Translations under genes and position numbers: made by a program
Shown: positions 1 to 7,386 of the stretch, piece after piece
Position numbering within the stretch: the first letter of the stretch is position 1
How the letters are laid out: every line of letters starts with the position of its first letter
The notes under the pieces: generated by a model
Told to the model about the DNA's origin: nothing
The model's database searches: none
The model's input: only the letters and a program-made list of their open reading frames with translations
Source: Corynebacterium sp. p3-SID1241
GTDB lineage: Bacteria; Actinomycetota; Actinomycetes; Mycobacteriales; Mycobacteriaceae
DNA: 52,535 nucleotides
Assembly (NCBI GenBank): GCA_025144025.1
Contig: JALXWS010000018.1
Location: 1-52,535, forward strand
Direction of reading: 5' to 3'

Positions 1-26
1 TGATGGCGCACAAGTTAAAAAAATAA

Positions 27-51
27 GGCCGGGCAATTGCCCGGCCTTTTT
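27..51. terminator. bidirectional intrinsic terminator
   Basis: A perfect self-complementary stem (GGCCGGGCAATTGCCCGGCC, 27-46) is followed by five T on the + strand and by an A-rich run on the other side, which reads as a T-rich tract on the minus strand. It lies directly at the stop codon (TAG, 53-55) of the ABC ATPase gene, so it ends that minus-strand operon and probably also whatever runs in from the left edge on the + strand. Confidence 0.85.
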
Positions 52-52
52 G

Positions 53-814
53 CTATTTAACCCGCAACGGAGCGATAAGCGGGGCACCGCCATGCTTGAC
101 GACGTCCGCCTCTACCCCATACACGCCCTCCACGAGCTCCCCCGTGAGCACGTCCATCGGCGTGCCTTGAGCGCGGATGTGTCCCTTCTTGAGCACCACC
201 AGCTGGTCACACATGCGCGCAGCGAGGTTAATATCGTGAATAGCCACAAGGCCCAGGCTGCCGTCGCGCTGCGCCTTTGCCCGCACCTCGTCCAGCACGA
301 AGATCTGGTGATGGAGGTCTAGGGCGGAAGTAGGTTCGTCGAGAAGCATCAGGCCTGGGCTGCCTACCAGCATCTGTGCCACCGCTACCAGCTGGCGCTG
401 GCCGCCGGAAAGCTCATTGAGGTAGCGCGAGGCAATCGCATCCAACCCAAGGGAGTGCAGAACTTCGCCGGTGCGCGTAATCGGGTCCTCGCAGGCTTCG
501 CGGCGCGCGGAAATCAGCACGGCTTCAAAGGCGCGCAGGGCGGCCGTGCTAGTGAGGTCTTGCGGCACGTAGCCAATGAGCTGGCGGCGCCGCTTGCCGC
601 GCGGTGCCGTGCCATCGACGCGAAAATCCACTTCGCCCTGGCAACCACGGTGCACGCCGGCCAAGGACTTAATCAGCGTGGTCTTTCCGGAGGCATTTGG
701 CCCTAGCAAACCCACCAACTGCCCGCCGTGGAGTTTTTGCACATCCACGGACTCCAGCACGCGGTGCTTGCCATAGGCTGCACTTAGCCCGGAAATAGTC
801 AGTTCTACGTCCAC
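53..814 (-). CDS. iron-siderophore type ABC transporter, ATP-binding protein
   Basis: 253 aa ATPase of the FecE/FepC class that powers uptake of ferric siderophore, heme or cobalamin through the adjacent permease. Visible motifs are Walker A GPNASGKT (38-45), signature LSGGQRQ (135-141) and Walker B LMLLDEP (155-161). It is the last gene of a three-gene operon; its start lies inside the 3' end of the permease gene (10-base overlap), which points to translational coupling. The substrate cannot be read from the sequence; iron is inferred from the binding protein and the DtxR-like box upstream. Confidence 0.92.
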   Translation of the reverse strand: MDVELTISGLSAAYGKHRVLESVDVQKLHGGQLVGLLGPNASGKTTLIKSLAGVHRGCQGEVDFRVDGTAPRGKRRRQLIGYVPQDLTSTAALRAFEAVLISARREACEDPITRTGEVLHSLGLDAIASRYLNELSGGQRQLVAVAQMLVGSPGLMLLDEPTSALDLHHQIFVLDEVRAKAQRDGSLGLVAIHDINLAARMCDQLVVLKKGHIRAQGTPMDVLTGELVEGVYGVEADVVKHGGAPLIAPLRVK

Positions 815-1860
815 AGGGCCCTCCTTCGGGTCATAACGATGGCAATGAAGAATGGCACACCCAGCAGCGAGGTGACGATGCCAATGGGGATCGCCAGTCC
901 TGGCTTAATCATCAGGCTCACCGCGTGCGCGGCACACATGACGGCGGCGCCCGCAGCCATTGAGGCGGGCAAGAAGTAACGCTGGTCTTCACCCACCAGC
1001 ATGCGGGCAATATGCGGGCCGACCAGACCAATGAAACCGATGATGCCGGCAAAGGCCACGGTCGTCGCCGCGACGAGCGAAACCACGATGAGCACCACGA
1101 TGCGCAGGCGGGAGGTATTTACGCCCATGGCGGTAGCGCGGGCATCGCCAAGCCGCAAAGCAGTAAGACGCCAGCCCAGCGCCCACAGGATGGGCAGGGC
1201 GATAATCAGCACGGCCGCCAGTACCCCGTTGGCCGCCCAATTGGCGCGGGTGAGCGAGCCCATGGACCAAAACACGATCTGCTGCAGCGCCTCGGCCGAG
1301 GACTGGTACTGGATAAGCGCCAGCATGGCTTGAAAAAAGAACACCAACCCGATGCCAAGCAGCACCATGGTCTCTGCCTTCGCGCCACGAATGACGGCCG
1401 CGATAACAATAATGGCCGTAGCCACCGCGGCAGCAAGCCACGCCACCAGCGCCAAGTTAAACTGCGGCTGCGCAATCAGCTGCCACTTGAGCACGATGGA
1501 GGTGGCGCCGCCAAACGCGGCGGCCGCAGAAATGCCGAGGGTAAACGGCTCGGCCAGCGGGTTATTGAGGATGGTCTGCATCTCCGCGCCGGCCAAGGAC
1601 AAGGCCATACCGATAAGCACGGCCATCACCGCCATGGGCAGGCGCAGTTGCCACAGCACCGTGCGCGTCTGGTCCTCCAGATCCGCGGGATTCACGATGC
1701 CCTTTATTACCTCGCCCGGACTGATATCAATCGCACCGACGAAGTTGCTAATGACAAATGCGGCGGCCGCAATCAGGGTCAGGCCTGCAACGATGCCTAT
1801 GCGTTGCCAGGTTAACTTCTTATGTTGCCGCGCGAGCGCGGCTACCTCTGCACCCTCCAT
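805..1860 (-). CDS. FecCD-family ABC transporter permease
   Basis: 351 aa polytopic membrane protein of the BtuC/FecCD family, the translocation pore for siderophore-type substrates. About ten hydrophobic segments are visible, and typical family stretches occur (LRLPMAVMAVLIGMALSLAG near residue 75; GFIGLVGPHIAR near residue 275). Only one permease gene is present, so a homodimer is expected. Its ATG shares one base with the stop codon of the binding-protein gene (TAATG), showing tight coupling in the order binding protein, permease, ATPase. Confidence 0.93.
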   Translation of the reverse strand: MEGAEVAALARQHKKLTWQRIGIVAGLTLIAAAAFVISNFVGAIDISPGEVIKGIVNPADLEDQTRTVLWQLRLPMAVMAVLIGMALSLAGAEMQTILNNPLAEPFTLGISAAAAFGGATSIVLKWQLIAQPQFNLALVAWLAAAVATAIIVIAAVIRGAKAETMVLLGIGLVFFFQAMLALIQYQSSAEALQQIVFWSMGSLTRANWAANGVLAAVLIIALPILWALGWRLTALRLGDARATAMGVNTSRLRIVVLIVVSLVAATTVAFAGIIGFIGLVGPHIARMLVGEDQRYFLPASMAAGAAVMCAAHAVSLMIKPGLAIPIGIVTSLLGVPFFIAIVMTRRRALWT

Positions 1861-3023
1861 TAGTTAGTGCTAAAGAAGGTTCCCTCGCCAGAGACCGGCG
1901 AGTACTTATCTTGCGCATCCATCCACTGCTTGGCGACGTCCACATCTGCATACGCCTCCGGGTCGATCCACTCCGCCACCTGCAGCAGCGCCAGGTAGTT
2001 AAACGGCGAATCATAGAACTGGTGCCACATGCTGTGCAGGTGATGTTCCTTAACCGCACGCAGCTTATCGAAGCCGGCCTGCTTCTCCGGCAGCTTTGCG
2101 ATGCTGCCTTGGGCTTCCTTTTCATCAATGCCATAGCCCACTGCGGCGTATCCGACAGGGTGGCCTTCATCGTCTTTCATCTCAGACCAATCGCCGCCGG
2201 TGGCGATGATCATATCCGGATCAGATTCCAGGACCTTTTCCGGGGTGATTGTGCCGGACTCGCCCGGAATGACTTTATCGCCGATATTCTCGCCGCCGGC
2301 CGCGTTGACCAACTGGGAGATATTGGAATCGTTCCAAGATCCGCAGCAATCGGAGACACCAGCCGAGCGCCAGACAAAGGTCTTCGGCTTATCTTTTACC
2401 TTCTCCGCGCGGTCCTCCACCAAATCCACGGTCTTTTGCCAATCCGAGTTAAATTCCTCGGCTCGGTCCTCTTGCCCAAAGATTTCGCCAAAAATATCCA
2501 TGGTCCTTGGGGTATTTTCCAATGGGTCGCGGCGGAAGTCGGTCACCGCGTACTCCAGGCCAGCTTGGTCCATCTTGTCGGTCAGGCCCGCCTGACGGGA
2601 AGCATCGTACTGATCCAACGAGAGCACGATGAGATCCGGATCCAAGCTCACCAGCTTCTCCACGGTGACATCGCCCTTGGTAAAACCGCCCACCTCAGGA
2701 ACCTCGTTTACGGACGGCAGCTCTTTTTCCAGCGCCTTGTAGTAATCCGGCACGTTCTGCTTCAAGTCCGTGCCAATGCCGACGACCTTATCCAGCGGGT
2801 TATCGGTATTAAGAACGCCGGTAGCAAAAAGCGATCGGCCCTCGCCCAAAATCACGCGATCGGGAGCCTTATCTAGTTCCACGTCACGGCCGGTGATATC
2901 GGTAAAAGAGAAGGCAGCATCGTCGCCTGCTCCGCCGGTTACTTCTTCGGCCGCACCGCAGCCGACCAGCGCCATTGCCGACGCCGCCACAACCACCATC
3001 ACCTTCAGGGGAGTATGAGCCAT
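1860..3023 (-). CDS. iron-siderophore ABC transporter substrate-binding lipoprotein
   Basis: 387 aa FecB/FepB-like binding lipoprotein. The N-terminus has a basic start, a hydrophobic core and a lipobox LVGC with the lipidated Cys at residue 22, so it is anchored on the outer face of the membrane. The remainder fits the periplasmic-binding fold of type III (TroA-like): phrases such as EVPEVGGFTKGDVTVEKLVS and LDPDLIVLS are typical. It is the first gene of the operon, and a DtxR-like palindrome lies 51-69 bases upstream of its ATG, so iron repression is likely. Confidence 0.92.
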   Translation of the reverse strand: MAHTPLKVMVVVAASAMALVGCGAAEEVTGGAGDDAAFSFTDITGRDVELDKAPDRVILGEGRSLFATGVLNTDNPLDKVVGIGTDLKQNVPDYYKALEKELPSVNEVPEVGGFTKGDVTVEKLVSLDPDLIVLSLDQYDASRQAGLTDKMDQAGLEYAVTDFRRDPLENTPRTMDIFGEIFGQEDRAEEFNSDWQKTVDLVEDRAEKVKDKPKTFVWRSAGVSDCCGSWNDSNISQLVNAAGGENIGDKVIPGESGTITPEKVLESDPDMIIATGGDWSEMKDDEGHPVGYAAVGYGIDEKEAQGSIAKLPEKQAGFDKLRAVKEHHLHSMWHQFYDSPFNYLALLQVAEWIDPEAYADVDVAKQWMDAQDKYSPVSGEGTFFSTN

Positions 3024-3073
3024 TTTTAGTCCTTGGTCGTAGGATGCCTCCGCGGCTAACGCGAAGACCTTAC

Positions 3074-3092
3074 ATAGGACATCCTAACCTGA
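3074..3092 (-). promoter_or_regulatory. candidate DtxR (iron regulator) box
   Basis: The + strand reads ATAGGACATCCTAACCTGA, which matches 13 of 19 positions of the corynebacterial DtxR consensus TTAGGTTAGGCTAACCTAA, with the half-site CTAACCT intact. It lies 51-69 bases before the start of the siderophore-binding lipoprotein gene, in the expected promoter zone. The match is by eye and only one half-site is good. Confidence 0.5.
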
Positions 3093-3112
3093 TTAAGTAA
3101 GGCAACCCAAAC

Positions 3113-4390
3113 CTATATGGCTTCGCCGTTAATGGCATAGTCCTCCGGCTCGCCTTTCGGCACCTCCGTGCCGTCCGACATGGTGCGATCTTCTAACTCT
3201 CCATCCGGATCCACGATGGCGATATCGAACCCCGACTCGCGAATTCGGCGCAGCCCTTCCTTCAGCATGCGCCGGCCCATGCGGTTCGTACCAGAAATAT
3301 GGGTCAGCTCCAGCACCACCGTGCCCTCGCTGAAATCTGATTCCATCAGCTCATACAAGACGGTCTCGGCCGCGTTGAAGTTAATCAAGCCCTGCAGATA
3401 AATCACCGTTAGCTCTGCATCCTGTTCCACCTTGCGCACCGGATTCACACCGTAGCGCTCATCCGTGGACATTAGGTGCAGGCCCATATCCTTCGAGAGC
3501 AGCTTGAACGCATCCACACCGCGAACCGAGTTGCCCTCTTTATTAAGCCGCGGCGAGAAGGTTGCCACGCCCAATTGGCCCGGCAACGTACCCAACAGAC
3601 CGCCCGAGACACCCGACTTCGCCGGGATTCCCACCTCGGCCATCCACCGGCCAGCGCCGTCGTACATGCCGGCCGAGCTCATTACCGATAGCGTCAACCG
3701 GCACACATCCGCATCGAGAATCTTGCCCCCTGTAACCGGCTGCACGCCGCCATTGGCCAGCGTTGCCGACATCACGGCCAAATCCCGCACCGTCACCACA
3801 ATCGAGCACTGCTCGATATAGGTCGAAACCGCATCGTGTGCCTCGTCTTGAATGATGTCGTAATTGCGCAACATGTGTGCCAGCGAAAGGTTTCGTTCGC
3901 TGACATCGAGCTCGGAGGAGCGCATGGCGTCGTCGATAAGCAAATTGCGTCCCGCCAACCGAGAGAAATAGGTGCGCAGGCGCTCCACGCGCGCGGCCGG
4001 CTCCGAATCCACGCCATTAATCAACTGCGTGACCGCAATAGCACCCGCATTAATCATGGGGTTGACCGGCCGATGGTCATCGCGGTTTAGCGATAACTCA
4101 TTAAAAGCCTCGCCCGAAGGCTCCATTCCCACGATGTCGCGCACCGCGGAAAGGCCGAGCTCCTGGAGAGCCAGGGCATAAACAAAAGGCTTGGACAGGG
4201 ACTGGAGGGTAAATTCCACCTCATCATCGCCCGCGGAGTACACGTGGCCGGTAGTCGTACACATCGCTGCGCCGAGGTACTCAGGCTCCGCCTTGGCCAG
4301 CTCCGGAATATAATCCGCCACAGCGCCGTCGCGGTTATCGCGCACCTTGTTGAGGATTTCCTGCAAATAAAAAGGGATCGGTGTCTTCAT
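3113..4390 (-). CDS. glsA: glutaminase A with C-terminal STAS domain
   Basis: 425 aa. Residues 1-310 are a serine-dependent glutaminase of the beta-lactamase-like fold that hydrolyses glutamine to glutamate and ammonia; the catalytic SxxK motif is S64-L-S-K67, and the typical INAGAI and SGVSGG(L) motifs follow. Residues ~325-415 form a STAS-like domain (VIYLQGLINF, VVLELTHISGTNR) as in the longer actinobacterial glutaminases. The ATG is preceded by TAGACT and an 8-base spacer with no Shine-Dalgarno sequence, suggesting a leaderless transcript. The promoter overlaps the terminator of the upstream gene. Confidence 0.93.
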   Translation of the reverse strand: MKTPIPFYLQEILNKVRDNRDGAVADYIPELAKAEPEYLGAAMCTTTGHVYSAGDDEVEFTLQSLSKPFVYALALQELGLSAVRDIVGMEPSGEAFNELSLNRDDHRPVNPMINAGAIAVTQLINGVDSEPAARVERLRTYFSRLAGRNLLIDDAMRSSELDVSERNLSLAHMLRNYDIIQDEAHDAVSTYIEQCSIVVTVRDLAVMSATLANGGVQPVTGGKILDADVCRLTLSVMSSAGMYDGAGRWMAEVGIPAKSGVSGGLLGTLPGQLGVATFSPRLNKEGNSVRGVDAFKLLSKDMGLHLMSTDERYGVNPVRKVEQDAELTVIYLQGLINFNAAETVLYELMESDFSEGTVVLELTHISGTNRMGRRMLKEGLRRIRESGFDIAIVDPDGELEDRTMSDGTEVPKGEPEDYAINGEAI

Positions 4391-4409
4391 CCCAACCCAG
4401 TCTACGAAA

Positions 4410-4432
4410 AAGTCCCCGCGGTGCGGGGACTT
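4410..4432 (-). terminator. intrinsic terminator after the DUF3618 gene
   Basis: A perfect 10-bp stem (AAGTCCCCGC / GCGGGGACTT) with a 3-base loop; read on the minus strand it is followed by five T. It separates the DUF3618 gene (ends 4439) from glsA (starts 4390). The glsA -10 box (4399-4404) begins only 5 bases beyond the stem, so this DNA also lies where the glsA -35 region should be. Confidence 0.85.
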
Positions 4433-4438
4433 CGCTAA

Positions 4439-4717
4439 TTAGTGGCGCTCGGACAGCAGGCGCTGCAGCTCCTTCAGGTCGCTCTTGCGGCGACGAGAGC
4501 GGAATACCGAGAAAGCAATCAGGCCCACTACGGCTGCGCCGACGCCACCCAGCGCCAGCTGCACGTTGCGTTCCTGCAGCTTATCGGTGGCCGCGGTCTT
4601 GGCCTCATTGGCAAAATTCTGCGGCTTGCTGCGCTCCGCGAGCTCGTCCAAGGTGCCGGCCAGCTGGCGGCGGGTGCGCTCAATATCGCGTTGAATATCT
4701 TCAATATTGCGTGCCAC
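4439..4717 (-). CDS. DUF3618 membrane protein
   Basis: 92 aa protein of the actinobacterial DUF3618 family. Residues 1-30 contain the family signature (IQRDIERTRRQLAGTLDEL), followed by a charged stretch, one transmembrane helix (about residues 55-72) and a very basic RSRRRK segment. The GTG start has a good ribosome-binding site (AGAGGAG). Function is unknown. It is divergent from bcp and has its own terminator, so it is monocistronic. Confidence 0.88.
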   Translation of the reverse strand: MARNIEDIQRDIERTRRQLAGTLDELAERSKPQNFANEAKTAATDKLQERNVQLALGGVGAAVVGLIAFSVFRSRRRKSDLKELQRLLSERH

Positions 4718-4813
4718 GACGTTCTCCTCTTAATTTAGGTTCGCTCTTAACGGACTCATTCTACCCCGCCGGTGCGGCGGCGTGCAGCCCGGGCGGTAAG
4801 TATGGTGGGTGCC

Positions 4814-5281
4814 ATGACTGAAAACCGTTTGAATACTGGAGATCCCGCCCCTGCCTTTGCGCTTGCCGACGACGCCGGGAACACCGTTTCCCTCGCCGAT
4901 TACGCAGGCCAGCGCGTACTCGTCTACTTCTACCCCCGCGCTAATACCCCGGGCTGCACCAAAGAGGCCTGCGATTTCCGCGACTCCCTGGAGCAGCTCA
5001 ACGATCTCAATATCGCCGTGGTGGGTATTTCGCCCGATAAGCCGGAAGCACTGGCAAAGTTCCGCGCGGACCACGAGCTCAACTTCCCGCTGCTTTCGGA
5101 TCCGGATAAGTCCGTCATGACCGCCTACGGCGCGTTTGGAGAGAAGAAGAACTACGGCAAGGTGGTCCAGGGCGTCATCCGCTCCACGTTCTTGGTCGAG
5201 CCGGATGGCACCATCGGCCAGACGCATTACAACGTCAAGGCAACCGGCCACGTCGCCCGCGTGATGAAGGGCCTTAGCTAA
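4814..5281 (+). CDS. bcp: peroxiredoxin, Bcp/PrxQ type
   Basis: 155 aa thiol peroxidase that reduces hydrogen peroxide and organic hydroperoxides in the cytosol. The peroxidatic Cys48 lies in TPGCTKEAC with the resolving Cys53 five residues later, which is the atypical 2-Cys PrxQ arrangement. ATG 4814 is chosen over the in-frame ATG 4802 because TATGGT (4801-4806) plus a 7-base spacer precedes 4814, the pattern of a leaderless promoter, and because the family normally begins just before the 'GDPAPAF' segment. Confidence 0.92.
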   Translation: MTENRLNTGDPAPAFALADDAGNTVSLADYAGQRVLVYFYPRANTPGCTKEACDFRDSLEQLNDLNIAVVGISPDKPEALAKFRADHELNFPLLSDPDKSVMTAYGAFGEKKNYGKVVQGVIRSTFLVEPDGTIGQTHYNVKATGHVARVMKGLS

Positions 5282-5293
5282 CGCCGGGAGAGA

Positions 5294-5634
5294 TTCTGCT
5301 ACCGCGGTGTCGACTTTGAATCCTCCACCTTCGACGAGGCCGTCCGCCGCGCCGGGGCACCCATCGGTGCGTTGCACCTCGCCTGCGAGCTCACTCGGCG
5401 TGACACCGCCGCGAATGCCGAGCGCCAGCCACATCTCCCGCTATTCGAAACCCTCTCCCTCTCGCGCCGTCCATAAGCGTTGACGACCGCATTGACCTGG
5501 CCGGATTCCTTATCCACAGCGTCGTCGCGCAGCTCAATTGCGCAACTGCGAGCGATCCCGGCGACTTTGATGCCGTGGTCGTAGAGATTAAACGCATGCT
5601 CGTTTCGTACCTTTCTGCCATTGCGGGCTTTTGA
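5294..5634 (+). pseudogene. relic of a TetR-like transcriptional regulator
   Basis: No intact gene lies between 5282 and 5718, but two consecutive frames have protein character. Frame one (5294-5476) reads FCYRGVDFESSTFDEAVRRA then GAPIGALH, which resembles the helix-turn-helix of TetR regulators, and ends at TAA 5474. Frame two (5479-5634) reads AGFLIHSVVAQLNCATASDP and EIKRMLVSYLSAI, like the C-terminal helices of the same family, ending at TGA 5632. The start, the recognition helix and much of the middle are missing. The family assignment is tentative; the disrupted state is clear. Confidence 0.5.
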
Positions 5635-5664
5635 GGAAGTTGACGCTTAAACAAGTTATCCACA
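5510..5664 (+). other. two perfect DnaA-box 9-mers
   Basis: TTATCCACA occurs at 5510-5518 and again at 5656-5664, same orientation, 146 bases apart. The first lies inside the TetR-like relic, the second in the short leader before the HNH gene. They match the bacterial DnaA consensus exactly. Whether DnaA binds here is unknown; the surroundings do not look like oriC (no dnaA/dnaN nearby, no AT-rich unwinding region). Confidence 0.45.
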
Positions 5665-5718
5665 GTTGCGAACGTATTCGCCTCGGCTAGCCCGCCGACT
5701 CTGCTTAAAGTTACAGCT

Positions 5719-6705
5719 ATGAGCACACTGCAGGCCTATGCCACCCATATAGGCTCGGCGATGGATATCCTCGCCGAGGCCCATGGCATGCCCGAGCGCG
5801 CCCTCCTCGAGCTTGGTTTGCCGGATGTGGAAGCGCGCGAACTGCGCGCCATGGCGGAAATCTATTTCGGCACGACCGGCTTTAGCCGCAAGCAACGCCA
5901 CGCGGCCACGGCCGCCCGCCACCACGACCTAGTAACGCTCAAGCTCATCGAAAAATACGTCTCCCGGCTGCGCAATAAACGTGACGCCTGGAACTTGCGC
6001 GTGGAATTATGCCGCCTGCGCGGGCCAGCCTCCGAAATCGCGCGCCGCGCCAAGCAGCGCCTCCGCGATCTTCGCCCGCGCCGCACCCCGCCCCGCGAAG
6101 GAGTGCAGTTGCTGCGCCGGCCGAACGGCCCGTGGACGATGCGGATTACTGCCCCGTCGGCCTTCCTCGCGGAGTTCGACGCCGCGCTCGACCCCGCACG
6201 CCCGCTGGATTCTCTGCGTGATCTCCTACGCGGCACAGGCACCCCTTCTGCGCACACCACCACCAACGTCATCATCCCACTCAACGCACTGGACCAGATC
6301 CTGGACGGCGATGGCGAGGAGGTCACCCTGCGCCTGACCAACGGCGCCACCATTACCGGGGCCGAGCTGGTCGAGCGCACCTTCACCGAGCACGGCCTAG
6401 CCACCCTTATCCACCCAGTCAAAGGCCCAGTCAACCTGTATCGCACCTCCCGCTACGCCACCGACAAGCAGCGGCAGATGGCCGCGGCCGAGAACCCCAC
6501 CTGCCCTTGGCCGCCGTGCAACCACCCGGCCGATAAGGCCCAAATTCACCACCTCAAGGCATGGAAGCACGGTGGGCTGACCAATATGGACAACCTAACC
6601 GTGTGCTGTCCGTACCACAACGGGGTCAACCAGGACGATCCGAATGCCCCGCCGCTGCGCGGACGCCTTGCCCGAGTCAATGGCAAGGTCCGCTGGGTCC
6701 GTTAG
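5719..6705 (+). CDS. DUF222/HNH endonuclease domain protein
   Basis: 328 aa protein of the 13E12-like group common in actinobacteria: an N-terminal helical DUF222-type region (residues ~1-190) and a C-terminal HNH nuclease motif around residues 260-300 (CPWPPCNHPADKAQIHH, then NLTVCCPYHN) with the Cys pair and HH expected for metal and catalysis. The role is unknown; members occur in many copies and are often shuffled. TAAAGT (5706-5711) plus a 7-base spacer precedes the ATG, so it is probably leaderless. A relative, damaged, lies at the right edge of the window. Confidence 0.88.
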   Translation: MSTLQAYATHIGSAMDILAEAHGMPERALLELGLPDVEARELRAMAEIYFGTTGFSRKQRHAATAARHHDLVTLKLIEKYVSRLRNKRDAWNLRVELCRLRGPASEIARRAKQRLRDLRPRRTPPREGVQLLRRPNGPWTMRITAPSAFLAEFDAALDPARPLDSLRDLLRGTGTPSAHTTTNVIIPLNALDQILDGDGEEVTLRLTNGATITGAELVERTFTEHGLATLIHPVKGPVNLYRTSRYATDKQRQMAAAENPTCPWPPCNHPADKAQIHHLKAWKHGGLTNMDNLTVCCPYHNGVNQDDPNAPPLRGRLARVNGKVRWVR

Positions 6706-6728
6706 CGCTGCCTCTGCGAGGTAGCGCT
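6704..6728. terminator. hairpin between convergent HNH gene and bioD
   Basis: AGCGCTGCCTC pairs with GAGGTAGCGCT (one G·T pair) around a 3-base loop. It fills the 24-base gap between the convergent stops. There is no T tract, so efficiency is doubtful. Confidence 0.5.
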
Positions 6729-6729
6729 A

Positions 6730-7386
6730 CTAGGCGTGCTCCAAAAAGTCCACGTAGACTTCGGCGGCTACCCGTGTGAATTCGGCCGACGTCATGCGGG
6801 CCATGCCCTCCGGCAGGCTGCCCCACAGCGGACAGCCGGTCACCTCCGGCATCTCCTCGAGGTTCAGTCGGGTAGCTAAGTCCGGGTCGGCCGGCAGCGA
6901 GCCACCAATCAGCCCGAGCACCTCGATTCCGTGGCGTTGCGCCTCGCGCACGGTCAGCTCGGCCGCGTTGAGGCTTCCTAGGCTGAGGGAGGTGACGATG
7001 AGGAGCCTATCGGCGACGTCGGCAAGCGTATAGGCGTCTGTCAGACGCACGAGCAGCCCGCCGGCGCCTTCAACAAGCACCACGCGGCCGGGCGCGTCGA
7101 GGGCGGCAATCCACTCCTTGAGTTCCTGCAGGCTGGGTTGGTCCATGCCGGCCCGGCGCGCAGAAAGGTTTGGCGCCAGCGGCTCCGGGAAGCGCACCAT
7201 CTCGGCGATCTCCACGCCTGCCAGCTTGCCGACGGTCGCCGCATCTCCCTTTCCCTCCGGCTCCCCCGTCTGCAGTGGCTTAGCGTAGACAACCTCGCGG
7301 CCGCGCTGCTTGAAGGCGCTGGCGAGCGCGGCCGTGGCCACCGTCTTGCCGACGTCCGTGTTCGTCCCCGTCACGTAAATGATCAC
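6730..7386 (-). CDS. bioD: dethiobiotin synthetase
   Basis: 218 aa ATP-dependent ligase that closes the ureido ring of dethiobiotin from 7,8-diaminopelargonate and CO2, the penultimate step of biotin synthesis. The N-terminus IIYVTGTNTDVGKT carries the P-loop at residues ~8-15, and VEGAGGLLV follows near residue 105. The start is GTG 7386: it gives the normal N-terminus, has AGGAGG upstream, and overlaps the bioA stop in a GTGA junction. The longer open frame upstream is antisense-quality sequence inside bioA. bioB is not in the window. Confidence 0.93.
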   Translation of the reverse strand: MIIYVTGTNTDVGKTVATAALASAFKQRGREVVYAKPLQTGEPEGKGDAATVGKLAGVEIAEMVRFPEPLAPNLSARRAGMDQPSLQELKEWIAALDAPGRVVLVEGAGGLLVRLTDAYTLADVADRLLIVTSLSLGSLNAAELTVREAQRHGIEVLGLIGGSLPADPDLATRLNLEEMPEVTGCPLWGSLPEGMARMTSAEFTRVAAEVYVDFLEHA

